Shown here: piece by piece, positions 9,701 to 23,800 of the stretch
How positions within the stretch are numbered: position 1 is the first letter of the stretch
Layout: every line of letters begins with the position of its first letter
DNA from: Rhodeus uyekii
Lineage: Eukaryota > Chordata > Actinopteri > Cypriniformes > Acheilognathidae
Assembly (NCBI GenBank): GCA_037043235.1
Contig: JAWRVZ010000278.1
Coordinates: 520,001-584,000, forward strand
Length of the DNA: 64,000 bases
Direction: 5' to 3'
Notes under the pieces: generated by a model
What the model saw: the letters and a program-made list of their open reading frames with translations, nothing else
Databases searched by the model: none
Told to the model about the DNA's origin: nothing
Translations under genes and position numbers: made by a program

Positions 9701-12700
9701 GGGGACTTTCCAAAAAACAGGGACCACATTTGTCAAAATGTTATTAAGTTATTAAAAAAATTAAATGTTGAAATGCTAGTCTCTTGGTCACTAAGATTAT
9801 TATAACAATCAAGGGATGAATCATCAACCCCATTTCCAAAGTTATTTTTAAATTATTTGAATTACAAATGTATAAGCTACCAACTAATACTTGGCTCAAA
9901 ACTAGCTATTTTAATTAAGGCTTTTTAAATAATTTATAAATCATTTACTTTTCAATGTTCTTTTTAATATTTATTGTTAATATTTTTTACCATTTTTTCT
10001 GTTAACAATCACCGAAAAACAACAATTTAAATTAGTTAGACTGTCGGAACAGGGCTGAAAAAAAAAAAAAAAAACGCAAACGCAAACCTGATACAAAAAA
10101 AAAAAAAAAATACAAAAATTATAATTTTTACACCCTTCTTGGGGTGAAAAAACAACATTTTCTACCTACATTTTCAACCTAAGCGCACTCCTACCCATGT
10201 TGTTTCAGAGGGAGCAATTAAGAAGAAGACGACAGCACTTGCACGAACAAAGCACTTCATATCTGGTTTTGTCTGATGTCTTGCTTGAACAAACCCTTGC
10301 CTGCAGCCACTGAAAGCCACATCAAAGTCATTTCATCTGCCTGGGCATTCGAAACGCAAGCGAGAGCTCCGCGAACCCTAAGAGCCTCGGAAATTAAATC
10401 ATTTCAGAGAAATGCTGAACATTTGTTAAAGATGGAACCGTGATCTCATCTCAGAAGTAATAATAATAAAAAAGCATGTATTTTTTTTTATTCAGAGAAC
10501 AGAAAAAGTAAATGACATTACAGACATCTGAACTTTTGAGTTGGATGAAAAAGTAAATGAAATAGCACAAGACATGCGTGAGTACAGGAGTAAATATCTG
10601 TCAGTCGTCGGCACACATACCCAGTGTTTGGTGGATGGATTCGGCGGTGCTGGGCCGACTGCCGGTGCGAGTGGGTGGGCGGGAACTGAAGCGGGAATGG
10701 ACGGGGCTATCTTCACTTCTCCGGCGAGAAACATTGTAGACCCCGTCCCCTCCAGCTCTGCACAGGCAAACACACACACACACACAAATAAACATCAACA
10801 TGCAACACATAGGGAGTCGTTAATAAAGACAGAAGATGTGTTATAATTCAACTGATGCAACACTGAAAATCCTGACAAAGTTCGAGGAAATTCGATCAAT
10901 AAAGTAACAGTCATTTGATATATGATCATCACGCAAGTTTGCAATTTAAAAAATAATATGTAAGTTAATAATGGTGCTTTTTAGAATTAAATAAACTGGC
11001 AGTCAAAAGGTTGAAATAATTCAGATTTTAATGTTTTTAAATAAGTCTCTGCTCACCAAAGCTGAATTTGATATTGTAAAAACGTTGATATTGTAAGAAC
11101 TATTGTGAAATATTACAATTTAAATAGTTGTTTTTTTAATAAATTGCCAAACACTGTTTTCAGTGTCACATGATCTCTCACAAATCAATCTCAACTTGAT
11201 CTACTCCAAACGTCCTTTGGAGATGGCAGCATATTTTCTTCATGAACACGCTCTGATTAATTCTTGGTCAATAAAGGGCATAAATACAATTTTGTGTTCT
11301 TTCATTCATTTAAAAACATGGCAAAGTCAAAACATTGCCAGTCACGCAACCGATTGTCCATAGTTGTTCCCATAATTGATCTTTACGCTTGAGTAGAAAC
11401 AATGAGGATCTATCCAGCTGAGGATGCAGTCGTGCACATCCTGCTTGCACATTAACACATTATTTGACTTGAGGGCAGAACTGGCTTCTCCCTCATTGAC
11501 GACACGGCCGAAGGTGAATATAGACACATTTGCACTTTGTGGGATTCGGTATAATCATCTCAAATTAAGTAGAACGAGTTGACGCCTCCAATGACAACAC
11601 TTTAATGTGCAAAAGAAAAAAATAAGTAAACAATTTATGGTTACTATACCAACAAAAACGCAAACTAGCACACATGCGCTTACAAAAAGAACCCAACATG
11701 CACAATCTGGGTTTGCGTTAAAATATCATAATTCCAGTATTTGAAAAAATTCACAAGATTTGGAAGATTTCTGAATGATTCAAATATGTGAAATTCTTCC
11801 TTTTAAAAGACACAAAAATATTTCCTTATGGGTCATGATTTGGTGGGAATAACATCATTTCAATGCGTTAACCATTGAGAAATTCCTTTTAATTAATGAC
11901 AGACTCATTACATTGATCCATTGGCATTAGTCACAAACTTGTGTGTTAGCATCTCAAAGCTGCTTTATAAATGTTTGGCAGAAGAACTGTGTTCAATTGC
12001 ATCTTTTATGGTTTAAAGAAAATGTCAGAATGCAAAGGTCTGTGCATGTGATCAAAAGCGCCAATCTTATTTAATAGTTGGCCAATTTTCTACACAGAAA
12101 ACAAATTAGAACAACTTTTATTTTTATAAAATATGTTGATCACATTTGTCAAGTTCAAGTATCCAACCCAAATTTCAAAGTGATTAAAACAATTAAACAT
12201 TCAATTCTGTTAGCAAAATTATTATAATGATCAAACTTTGCTTAAAGGGTTGAAAGTTAATCCTGTTTCCACAATTATTAAACATTTAACCCGGTTACAA
12301 AAGTTATTTCAGCAGTTTATTCAACCTTTTTCCCAAAGTTACTAAAATGATGACTGTTACCAGTTATTCAACCATTACCAAAGTAATTAAAAACGATCAA
12401 ATTCTCAGTTTTCAGAATGATCAAAGAAGATATAAAAATAATACAGTTCCTTTCTATTATTTGATTTACAAATTTATAAACGATTACCAACTGACACTAC
12501 CCATTGCTCCGTAACCAATCGTAGTGCATGTGAATGTTTGTAATGGTCTGAACAGATGCATTTAACGTTGTTGATTCAAATTAAATATTAGTCTAGTTAC
12601 GAACAGGCATTCAGTACGAGGTTCTTACACTGAGTTTTTGTGAGAGCTGGGTGTAACCGGCCGCTGGAGGGGCTCATCGATGCTCTGAGATGATAGAGGA

Positions 12701-15700
12701 TACGATCTTCTCTTCATCTTCACCATGTTGGTCATTATCTACAAAAGCACAGAGAGACACTCATTACACACAATACAGCAGAAACATCTCAAATAAATCT
12801 CAAACCATCAGTTTCTCAATGACTAATGTACATGTTCCTATCAATAGATTTCAAAAGAGTGCACATTTAATAAAATGTGAATTCGTCCCTTGCACTTATG
12901 AAGTGTAACTCAATCCACTCCGAATGGGATTCAAAGCAACGGGGTGTGGGAGAAGCATTTGCCTGTTGAGATCAGAGTTGATCATCTAATCATCATATTA
13001 TAATTATTTATGAAGGATCACGTGACACTGAAGACTGGAGGAATGATGCTGAAAATTTCTGCTTTAATCACAGGAATAAATTACACTTTACTACATAAAA
13101 TGTTACATAAACAGCTGTTTTACATTATAATAATATTACACTGTTTTACTGTATTTATCATCTAATAAATTCAACTTTAATCACTGGAATAAATGACACT
13201 TTACTATATATTCACATAGAAAACAGCTGTTTTACACTGATATAATATTACACTGTTTTACTGTGTTTATCATCTAATAAATTCAACTTTAATCACTGGA
13301 ATAAATGACACTTTACTATACATTCACACAGAAAACAGTTAATTTAAAATTCTAATACTCTTTCATATTATAAATATTACAGTTCCCTGTTAAGGGAACT
13401 CAACACTGCGTTGAACGCATATGGGAACGCCTTAGCGTGATTGTCTCTTGAAGCGCAATTGAAACCAGGTGTGCGAGTGCACGTTGCTGAGGGTGACGTC
13501 ATGAGCCAGGAGTATAACTGCACGCAGCAGACTAGCAGCCTCAGCTTTAGTGTCTTCAACAGCGCTCGAAGCTAACGTGTGTTTGAGTTGCTCTGCTGGC
13601 AGTAAGTCGATTATTTCCACTTACCTTTGAAGAAATGGCGGATACACAGACTTTCAGGCGTTGTGTCACTACTTGCCCGCGTTTTATCATGGGTAAGGAC
13701 ACACACGCTCTCTGTGCCTTTTGGTTGGGGGAGGATCATGCACGCTCAGCGCTCGAGGGCTCTGAGTGTGCAGAGTGTCTGCAGATGTCGCTACGCACTC
13801 TCCGCTCACGCTTGGCAGTCTTTGAGGAGGCAGCTCAGGCTCAGCGACGGCTGCACTCATGGGGATCGCAGCTAGATTTAGCAGCGGGGTCGGAGACGGG
13901 CGGCGCCTTTTCTCCTCCCTTACCTGCTGAATCTGCTCTCACTCAGTATTCAGAAGTGCACCATGCGGTGATTACTTCCGACCTGGGTGATGACGCATTG
14001 CTGAACCTCTCCAGTTCTGAGGAGCTGGAGGTGGATCATCAGCCTCACCCGCATTCGAGGAGCTGCTCGAGGTGGTTACTCGGGCAACGGCGAGGCTTGG
14101 TCTCGAGTGGCCAGCCGAGCCTAGGGATGCTCGTCCTAAGAGTCGGCTGGACGAGAGTTACCTGCCTGCTCAGGTACAACCTCAGCGCCGGGGTTTGCCG
14201 TTCTTCCCGAACCTCCACACCGAGGTGTCGAGGTCTTGGAAGCGGCCCGCCTCCCACAGGGTTCATAGCGGGGCTTCCGCTAACTATGCCACCCTTGTGG
14301 GAGCCAAAGAGCGCGGCTATGGGGCGATGCCTAGAGTGGAGGAGGCACTGGCTAACTACCTCGCCCCTCACTCATCGCCGCCCCTTAAAACCCCGACGCT
14401 GCCCACCAAACCCCTCCGGGTTACATCCACTATGGTGGGCAGAGTATACTCCGCGGCTGGTCAGGCTGCAGCGTGTCTACACACCTCGTCAATGCTGCAG
14501 GCCTACCAGGCGGAGCTGCTCTCAGACCTCGATGAGGGCGGGGGAATTGGCCCTGAGGCAGTAGCCGAGCTGCGCAGGGCCACTGATCTCTCTCTGAGGG
14601 CTGCCAGGGAAACGGCCAGTTCCATCGGCCGGTCCATGACAGCCTTGGTGGCCACAGAAAGGCATCTGTGGCTCAATTTGACCACCCTCAGAGAGAAGGA
14701 TAAAAATATCCTTATTGACGCCCCTCTTACTCCTCCTGGACTCTTCGGCGATGCTGTCAAAATGGCCGTCGAGAGGTTCCAGGAGGCTGCTAAGCAGGAG
14801 GTGGAGTTCAGAAAGATCCTCCCCCGCCACTCTCGGGTAGCTGGGTCTGCGAGCCAGCCGCAGCCTAGCAGCAGCTCCTCCCACCGCACTGCGCAGCGGC
14901 AGAGCGTGGCCTCCCGCCAGCCTCCTCAGTCAGGTGGCAGTGTGGGTCGTCGTGCCCAGCCGCAGCCTTCTGGTAAGAGGACAGATCTGAGGACTGTCCT
15001 CCAGGCCAAGAAGGCTAAGAGCAAGAGGCCCTGATTCTTTTGTCTTTCGGCCTCGCAGCACCGGTCCTCCTCGAGGGGTGGACCAGTGCATGCTAAGCGC
15101 GGTGAATGACCTGGGGTCTCGAGGGACCCAGGCCATGCTCAGCGTGGGCAGTCTCGTCCAGTCGCGCTCCTCACGGGCCGCGCTGGGCAGGTTGCCCCCT
15201 CCGAGGAGGGTCCTAGAGCATCCGCTCCGGCAGCTCTCTGGTTTCGGCCAGGACCCCGGGGTGGCAAAATCTATATGTCCAGAGGTTGGCCTCGAGAGGA
15301 TGATACCCCTTGTAGACTTCCTAGTAGCGTGGCAGCGCCTCCCAGGTATCTCTCAGTGGGTCCTGCGCACCGTATCAGAAGGATACGCTATTCAGTTCCG
15401 GGTTCGTCCTCCCGGTTTCGCGGGTGTGTTACCAACACTGGTGAACCCCGAGTAGGCTCTGGTCATGGAACGAGAAGTCGACTCATTGCTAAGGAAAGAG
15501 GCCATAGAATATGTACCTCTCTCAGCCAGAGAATCAGGCTTTTACAGCCGGTACTTCATAGTTCCCAAAAAGGATGGAGGCTTACACCCTATTTTAGATC
15601 TCCGCACACTGAACAAGTCAGTCAGGCGGCTGAAATTCAGAATGCTAACTCTGAAGCAGATCATGGCACAAATAAGATCCAACGACTGGTTTGTCACGAT

Positions 15701-18700
15701 AGATCTCAAGGACGCGTATTTCCACGTCTCCATCCTCCCTCAGCATTGGAAGTTCCTCAGATTCGCCTTTGGGGGGAAGGCTTATCAGTATCGGGTGCTT
15801 CCGTTCGGTCTAGCTTTGTCTCCTCGCACTTTCACCAAGTGCGTGGATGCAGCTCTAGCTCTGCTCCGGTCTTGAGGGATCCGGATCCTAAACTACATCG
15901 ACGACTGGCTCATTATGGCCCAGTCTCGAGAGTTAGCGGTACAACATCGAGATGATGTTCTCGCACACATGAAGGAGCTCGGGTTGAGACTAAACGCCCA
16001 AAAGAGCATGCTCTGGCCGAGGCAGAGCAGAGCATTACTTTCCTAGGCGTTGTATGGGACTCTGTGTCAATGTCAGCACGGCTTTCCCCCGTGCGCATTA
16101 CCTCAATCCTATCTTCAGTCAACGACATAAAGCTAGGCCAGCTGGTCACTGTGAGACACTTCCAGAGAATTCTGGGCCTCATCGCAGCAGCCTTGTGCGT
16201 CATACCGCTAGGCTTGCTTCACATGAGGCATCTGCAGTGGTGGCTCAAGACTAGGGGGTTTTCCCCGAGGGGAAATCCTTCCCGCCTGATCAAGGTTTCA
16301 AGGCGCTGCCTGCGAGCCTTGAGTCAGTGGAAGAAACCCTGGTTTCTTGCCCAAGGACCCGTACTGGGACCAATCTGTCACCACGTAATGCTGTCGACAG
16401 ACGCCTCCCTCTCGGGTTGGGGGGCGGTCTTGAGGGACCGCTCAGCTCAGGGTCTGTGGAATGAAGGTTGCCTCTCCCTGCACATAAATGCACTAGAAAT
16501 GCAGTATGGAAGGCGCTTCAGGCCTTTCTTCCAGACCTTTGGGGTCACCACGTGCTAGTCCAGTCCGACAACATGGCAGTGGTGTCCTATATAAACCACC
16601 AAGGGGGTCTCCGCTCTCTCCAGCTTTGCAAGCTGACCGCGCGGATCCTCCTCTGGGCCCGGAACAAACTTTGCTCCCTTCGGGCAGTTTATATTCCGGG
16701 ATCCCAGAATACGGAAGCAGACTTCCTGTCGAGGCAGGGGCCGAGGCCCGGGGAATGGATGCTCCACACCGAGGTGGTGGAGCAGATTTGGGAGAAATTC
16801 GGTCAGGCTCAAGTGGACCTCTTTGCGTCCCACGGGGCGACCCATTGCCCTCTGTGGTACTCCCTTTTTCCCCAAGCCCCTGTAGGGCTGGATGCGATGC
16901 AGCAGGAATGGCCGAGGCTACCCCTGTGCGCCTTTCCCCCCGTAGCCCTGCTCCCAGGGGTTCTAGAGAAAGTTCTCCAGGACAGGGTCCGTCTCACCTT
17001 AGTTGCCCCACGGTGGCCGGGCCGGGTGTGGTTTTCGGACTTAGTGTCCCTCCTAGACGGCACTCCTTGGAGGATTCCATCCACGAGGAAACTCTACGCT
17101 CGGAAGTGGTCTATCTTCACTTCCTGGTGCAATGACAAACATTTAGACCCAGTGACCTGCCATGTGGGTATCGTCCTGGAGTTTCTACAAGAGAAGTTCA
17201 CTGCCGGGCTGTCCCCCTCCATGCTTAAGGTGTACGTGGCTGCCATTGCGGCTTACCACGTACCCCCAAGTGGTACCCCTTTGGGTCGGGACCGCCTAGT
17301 AGTTTGTTTCCTCCGTGGCACTTTAAGGCTGAGGCCTGCAGTACGCTCTCGGGTTCCACCGTGGGACTTGTCCCTGGTCCTCCAGGCCTTGTCCCAGGAA
17401 CCCTTCGAGCCTCTTGAGAACATCTCGGATAAATTCCTCACCCTTAAAACGGTGTTCCTCCTAGCCATCTCCTCTTTCAAAAGGGTTGGCGACCTTCAGG
17501 CCCTGTCAGTTTGGAGTTTGCCCCTGGTCTGGCGAAAGCCTTTCTCTCTCCCAGACCAGGTTATGTTCCTAAAGTGCTGTCGAAACCCGCTCGTCACATT
17601 GTACTGCAGGCCTTATGTCCTCCCCCTTTGACGATCGTGACCAGGAGTCTAAAAACAAGGTCTGTCCAGTGCGAGCACTGGACGCCTAAATCCGCAGAGC
17701 GACCCCATGGCGTAGGTCGGACCAACTTTTTGTATGCTTCGGGTCTCCTAAGGGAGCTCCAGCATCTAACCCTACTCTAAGCAGGTGGATAGTCGAGGCT
17801 ATCTCACTGGCCTATGATGCAGTGGATCAGCAGTGTCCACTGCATGTCCGCGCCCATTCTACTCGGAGCATGGCTACCTCTAAAGCTTTTTGCGCAGGGG
17901 CTCCCCTTGCCGATATTTGCGATGCGCCTGGCTGGTCCGTCCTCACCGCATACTTTTATTAGGTTCTACCAATTAGACCTGAACCCCGCTATAGGAACCC
18001 TAGCCCTTTCGTAGTGAGCTACGTTAGCTTGGCATACTCCGTTCGCCGAGGCGGCGTGGGTATTCTCGTTCCCATATGCGTTTGACGCAGTGTTGAGTTC
18101 CCTTGACAGGGAACGTCTAAGGTTACTTACGTAACCCTAGTTCCCTTAGAGGGAACGAGACACTGCGTCTCGTGGCCTCAGCTCCATCGCATGCCGGCTG
18201 TTTCAGACACTAGTTAAGCTGAGGCTGCTAGTTAGCTGCGTGCTGATATGCTCCTGGCTCATGACGTCACCCTCGGCTACTTGCTCTCGCACACCTGGTT
18301 TCAATTGCGCTTCAAGAGACAATCACGCTAAGGCTTTCCCATATGCGTTCAACACAGTGTCTCGTTCCCTCTAAGGGAACTAGGGTTACGTAAGTAACCT
18401 GAGACGTTTTCACTGTGTTATGATTGAATAAATGCAGCTTTGATGAGCAGAAGAGACTTCTATCAAAAACATTAAACAGTGATTTTTCAAAACTTTTGAC
18501 AGGTAGGGTATATTTTCTGGCTTATTCTGTGATCTTTTTTATTTTATTTTACATTGCATATGATCCATGAGGATTTAATGCACAATTGTTTATAGTACCT
18601 GAAGCAATCATAAAATTGTCATAAAATATAGGGAAATAATATTATAGGTATTAGTGGTTACAGGGATTTCTGTATAAAACTGCTCTCGAGGGCGTTCATG

Positions 18701-20804
18701 TTCTTACTGACCCGAAGAAACAAATATTTACATGAAAGAGGGCGGGGCCTCAGAGCCACACCCACCAATTACATCATCGTCTCAGACCAATGGTTGTTCG
18801 AAGGCGTTTATCAGGTTTTAAAATGCAATTTGCTTCAAACTCCCAAAACAAACATCTGGGCTGATTTTGTTCTTGCCTTTAGTTACGTTAAAGCTGCTGC
18901 TTGCAAGAAACTAAATACTTTTTTGATATCTTGAATGTCGTTTCCTTTGTGAGAAATTTACTTGACCAAAAAGGACGTGTGGCACTTATTTGTGTAAAGC
19001 TGTTGGTCTGGATTTGGTTTCTATCGTCATGTAAATGTAGCGTGATGTTTTACCCCGAGATACTCTGTAGTCAGTAAAGATTCTCCGCTGAGCTCTTTCA
19101 GCTGAGGCTGCAAGACTTCCTCTTTATCAAGGTCTGCTTCCATAACATCTTCCTGTTAATAAGATTTAAGAATTACAGACAAATCAAGTGACTAAGCAGT
19201 AAATCATATGAAGCCAAAACTGATAAAATGCAAATCTCAATGGAAGCCTTTCATGTAGATTATAGGAAATCAAATAGTTTCTCAGAAGGCAAAAATTAAT
19301 TACTGTACCTCATCATCATCGTCATCATCATCATCCTCTTCATCAGCCGACTCGTGTTCACGGTCAGGAATGTCCGCTGTGTGCGACAGAATTATAAATG
19401 AAGACAAAAGAACCACAAATTTCAACAGAGCCTGTCATCATCATGTCTTTCTAAACCCGCATGACATCCACAACATATGAATAGTTGAAAGTGAATGAAA
19501 GCATCACTGAAACATTATAAAAGTCCAAATGACTCATACATCATTTCATTTCATATGTACAGAGTTTATTAAACTTTCATGATGCTTTACTGTCCCTGAC
19601 CTCATTCAGTTTATTATACCGAAAACGGTGGGCAGGATATTATTCAAAAATGCACATTTACCTCAATTAATATAATTTATGTATCTCAAACAGTAGAATG
19701 TGGTGCTTGCAACATCAAGGTCATGGGTTTGATTCCCAGGGAAAGCAAGAACTGATTAGAATGTCAATGTGTTTCTTGAATGCAATGCAAGTCGCTTTGG
19801 AGAAAAGCATCTGATAAATGCATGAATGTAATTTAAAAAGTCACATGGGTTGAGTAGGGTGAAGACAGATTATTATTTTATTTTTGGATGAACGCTTTTG
19901 AGGTGATCTGCTTTTGTCATTTTACCCGAGTTAAGCTGTTTGATGATGAATTCGATTTGTCTGTTGAGTTCAGGATTTTCTTCTTTACTGTAACAGCGCA
20001 GGATCTCTTCCATACTCTAAACACAACAACAACAACATACGCACATTATTTGGATTTGAGTGAAGATATGGAGCACAGCAATGATCACTCCCTGTTTAAG
20101 CAGCCTTGGTTCCTGTCTGATTTTTTCTTCGTAGAAATGATTGCAACAAACTAGATCGGAGCAGAATCACTTTTGAACTTTGATTTCAAGATGATGTAAA
20201 AAATTATGTAATTTGAACCCAAGTCACTGCATATACAAGTACAGTAAAACCTCGGTTTACGAGTTTAATTCGTTCGTTCCAAGAACGAGCTCATAAGAAT
20301 GCACTAAAAATCAATTAATTCGTTCCACACGACCATAAATGCCCATTTTAAATATTTATTTGGTTTTACCCTATTAATTGCAGTTAAAATTGTAACCATT
20401 AAGATCTCATATAAATACTAATTAATAATTGACAATTAAACTCTAAAAATACTTGACACCATGCCATGCACGTACACCGATTTGCTCGTATACCAAGTCT
20501 CTCGTAAACTGAGGTATTACTGTACATATAAAAACTATAATTTGATGTTAAAAATTCATTTAATGCAGTACTGTTAAAATCTACATGCTTTAGAAGTTTT
20601 AAATGCTCAAATTGTATTATTACAATTCAAAACAACAGTTTTCTATGTCAATATACTGAATGTTAATTTCATCACTACTCCAGTCTTGATTAACATGATT
20701 AATCATTCTGATATTCTCAACCTTTATGATTATTATCAGAGTGAAAAACAGTTGAGATGCTTCATATTTTTAAATTAAAGTTCAAAAGAACAGCATTTAT
20801 TTTA

Positions 20805-20851
<47 letters not shown>

Positions 20852-23800
20852 ACGCACACGCACACGCACACGCACACGCACACACACGCACGCACACACA
20901 CACGCACACACACACGCACACACACGCACACACACGCACACACACGCACACACACGCACGCACACACACGCACACACACACGCACACACACACACACGCA
21001 CACACACTCTTTTGAACCTTCCATTCATTAACGTCAGTTTTGATCAATTTAATACGTCCTTCCTGAATAAAAGTATTAATATCTATATATAAAGAAATCC
21101 ATATAAAGAATCTTACTGACTTGAATGGTAGTGTATAATCTTTAATTATAGAGCCTCATCACTCAGTGTTTAATGGGATTGGGTGCTTGTTCCTGCTCTT
21201 TCAGCACAATTCCTGTTTGACTTTGATTTCACTTCAGGACAATGGGTGGTGCAGTTTTTCACAAGGAATTCGACTATCAAATTTGGATTGAATTGTTTTG
21301 GAAAATGAACCTTGTCACTTGTAACGTCTACATTGGCTCATATCACTGTTTCACTTTGAAAGGTTTGAATGTTATCACGAAAGCAATGAATGGGATTTTT
21401 ATTACTCATAAACTATAGGAGTCTAGTTAATAATGTTGTGAATGAACCGTGATTAAACACATACCATCTGTTTGGCTTCCTCTCGTATCTCTGGCATGGA
21501 CAGGATGCTGTATAAAGCTCCATTCACATAGTACCGAATCTACATTCACACACAAGAACACAAACATCTCAGACACGTTTACGCAATACAAGCCAAAGGT
21601 TCAGAGACGCATCTCAAAAACATTCTGATCTAAAAAAATCTTGATATCTTGAAATTAGTTTTATACACAATTATGTATAAAACTATGTACCCTCTGCTTC
21701 ATAATTTACACTTATTTTCCTGTGAAGCAACAACAAAACAATCTGTATTAAATAAAACACTATGACTTCACATATAAATTGTGCCTTTTTTAATTTAAAT
21801 GGACTGGATATTGCAGAAAAATCAATGACCTTTATGATTACGTGTCTTTTAGTATTTTATTATTCCACTGTATTTTTTGCTTAATTAGTTAAAAATGTGG
21901 GAATAAAATAAATACATAATAACAACAACAGCAGCTAATGTGAAATCAATTTAGTTTATTAATAATAGTGTAGCTACTGCACTATTAAGTTTCAATATCG
22001 CTATTTTTAAATGAATTCTTGAGGCTGCTCCTAATGAAATCATTAATGAATGAAATATAATGTGACTTTCAAGAGTTTCAAAAAGGGAGTGAAACGTTCA
22101 TGGTCCACTTGCAATACAAACTTTTCAATCCAAAGTAGACAAAAGCGCTCTTATTTGAGAAGCGGATGACGTAAAAAGGACTAAGCTGAATTTATAACTT
22201 CGGGTTCAGTCATCACGAAGGCGAACAAACTCAAATAACACGCCCTGTTTGTGGATAACACTTGAGCGATTCTCCATTTACCTCATGGTTCTCATGTCCC
22301 AAGAGCTCCGTCAGCACTTTCAGGACGTGCTTGCCCTCCTCCGCGCACTTTTTCTTTCCTGAAACATGAGCCAAAACCCAGAGTAAACACGGATTTGCTA
22401 AAGCAAAGAGTACAATAAGCAACGCAAATAAAAGTTTACAGAAAGCAAACAAAGGGTGATGAATACACAATATGATTGTTTATCTGCACATTTCTTTCTT
22501 TGATATGGCCACTGATTAATAATTCACGGCGATACCTTGAGTGCGCAGGCAGAGGTTCATGAGGAGGGAGATGGCGTATTCAAGCGTGTAGTCGGAGAGA
22601 CAGTCGGAGTCGTGCAGCTCTTTGACCAACCAGCCAATCAGACCGTCTCTGATCATAGCGGACTGCTGCGCTCGCCTACTCACAGAAAACACAAAGCAGC
22701 TCTAATATAAAGACCCCATGAAATCACTTCACGTATTTATCACTGAAACCATGATGAGAAATATCACTTTTTCTTTTTTAAATGGCAGACGTTTATTATG
22801 GATGTTTGTTTCTGCCACATAATAAAAAGTACCGTATTTTCCCCCATATATCCCGCGGGTTATACCAGATTTTACAAAATGTGTGGGATATATAAGGGTG
22901 GGGGCTATATCACCAATTGTTTTACACGTAATAATATTTCAATATAAAAAAATTGCGGTATTTTCTTTCTTGCACGGGTTGATTCTGGCCTCTGTACTGT
23001 CAGTCTTACAGCTGGCGCTGATAGGCTGTCTGACCTGTCAATCATGCAAGAAGACGTGATTGGCTGTGCTGCCATGATAGCCTGCTCTTCTCATCCGATC
23101 AACACACTTCCAGCGGGAGAGGCTGCTCTTTCTTTTTCTTCTGATTTTGACTTGTTTTTGTTTTCTTATTGTGTGAATTTCACGCACAAGCACTGTGTAC
23201 GAGCCTGAACAGTTATGATAATTGAAGTCATTCGAGCAACATTCGAAATTTGAATCATGAACTTGCACAAAAAAAGTTCATCATGGGTGCGGAATATCTG
23301 AGGGTGTGGATTATACCAACTATTTTTTACACAAATCCCCAAAACCCGCGGACTATATGAGGGTGCGGATTATCTGCATCTGCGGGTTATATGCTGGAAA
23401 ATACGGTAAGTACGTGTGGCTCTTAAACGTGCAATTGAAAGACTATATCTCACAATTATGAGAAAAAATATGTTTTAAATAGCGCATTCATAACCTCCTA
23501 ATGGCAGGAAATAAAGTTTCAGACTTTATTCAGACTTAAATTTGGCTTTACAGCTTGCAATTGCTAATATATATATATATATTACTATACTATATAAAAA
23601 ATAAAAAATTGACAATTGCATGTAAAAAGCAAATTGAAACTTTTTGTGTTACAGTTCTGAATTTATATTTCGCCATTCAAACCTTATAACTGGTTTCTGG
23701 CAATTCTGTTTTTTCTCTCGCAATTGCAAGTTTATATTTCACTTTATAATGCATGTTTGACCTGTTTCCTCTGAATTCTGAGAAATAAACTCATAACTGC

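Larger units (their letters stand above)
13382..18405 (+). mobile_element. DIRS1-group tyrosine-recombinase retrotransposon, near full length, inactivated
   Basis: A 5-kb element with gag-like, RT/RNase H and tyrosine recombinase regions in DIRS order. It begins GTTCCCTGTTAAGGGAAC and ends CCTGAGAC followed by GTT. Terminal repeats are inverted (about 13399-13560 versus 18205-18365). An internal complementary region at 18067-18165 is complementary to the outer left end and outer right end joined together. There is no target-site duplication, as expected for recombinase-mediated insertion. It lies in armc9 intron 19, antisense to the gene. Several frameshifts and stops inactivate it. Confidence 0.93.

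Noticed and set aside
14045..14889. Long antisense frames (108-128 codons) opposite DIRS ORF1
   Set aside because: Shadows of a GC-rich coding sequence on the other strand; no domain pattern.
20757..21092. Reading frames of His/Thr/Arg and Cys/Val repeats up to 111 codons
   Set aside because: They are translations of the (CA)n/(CACG)n microsatellite on both strands.
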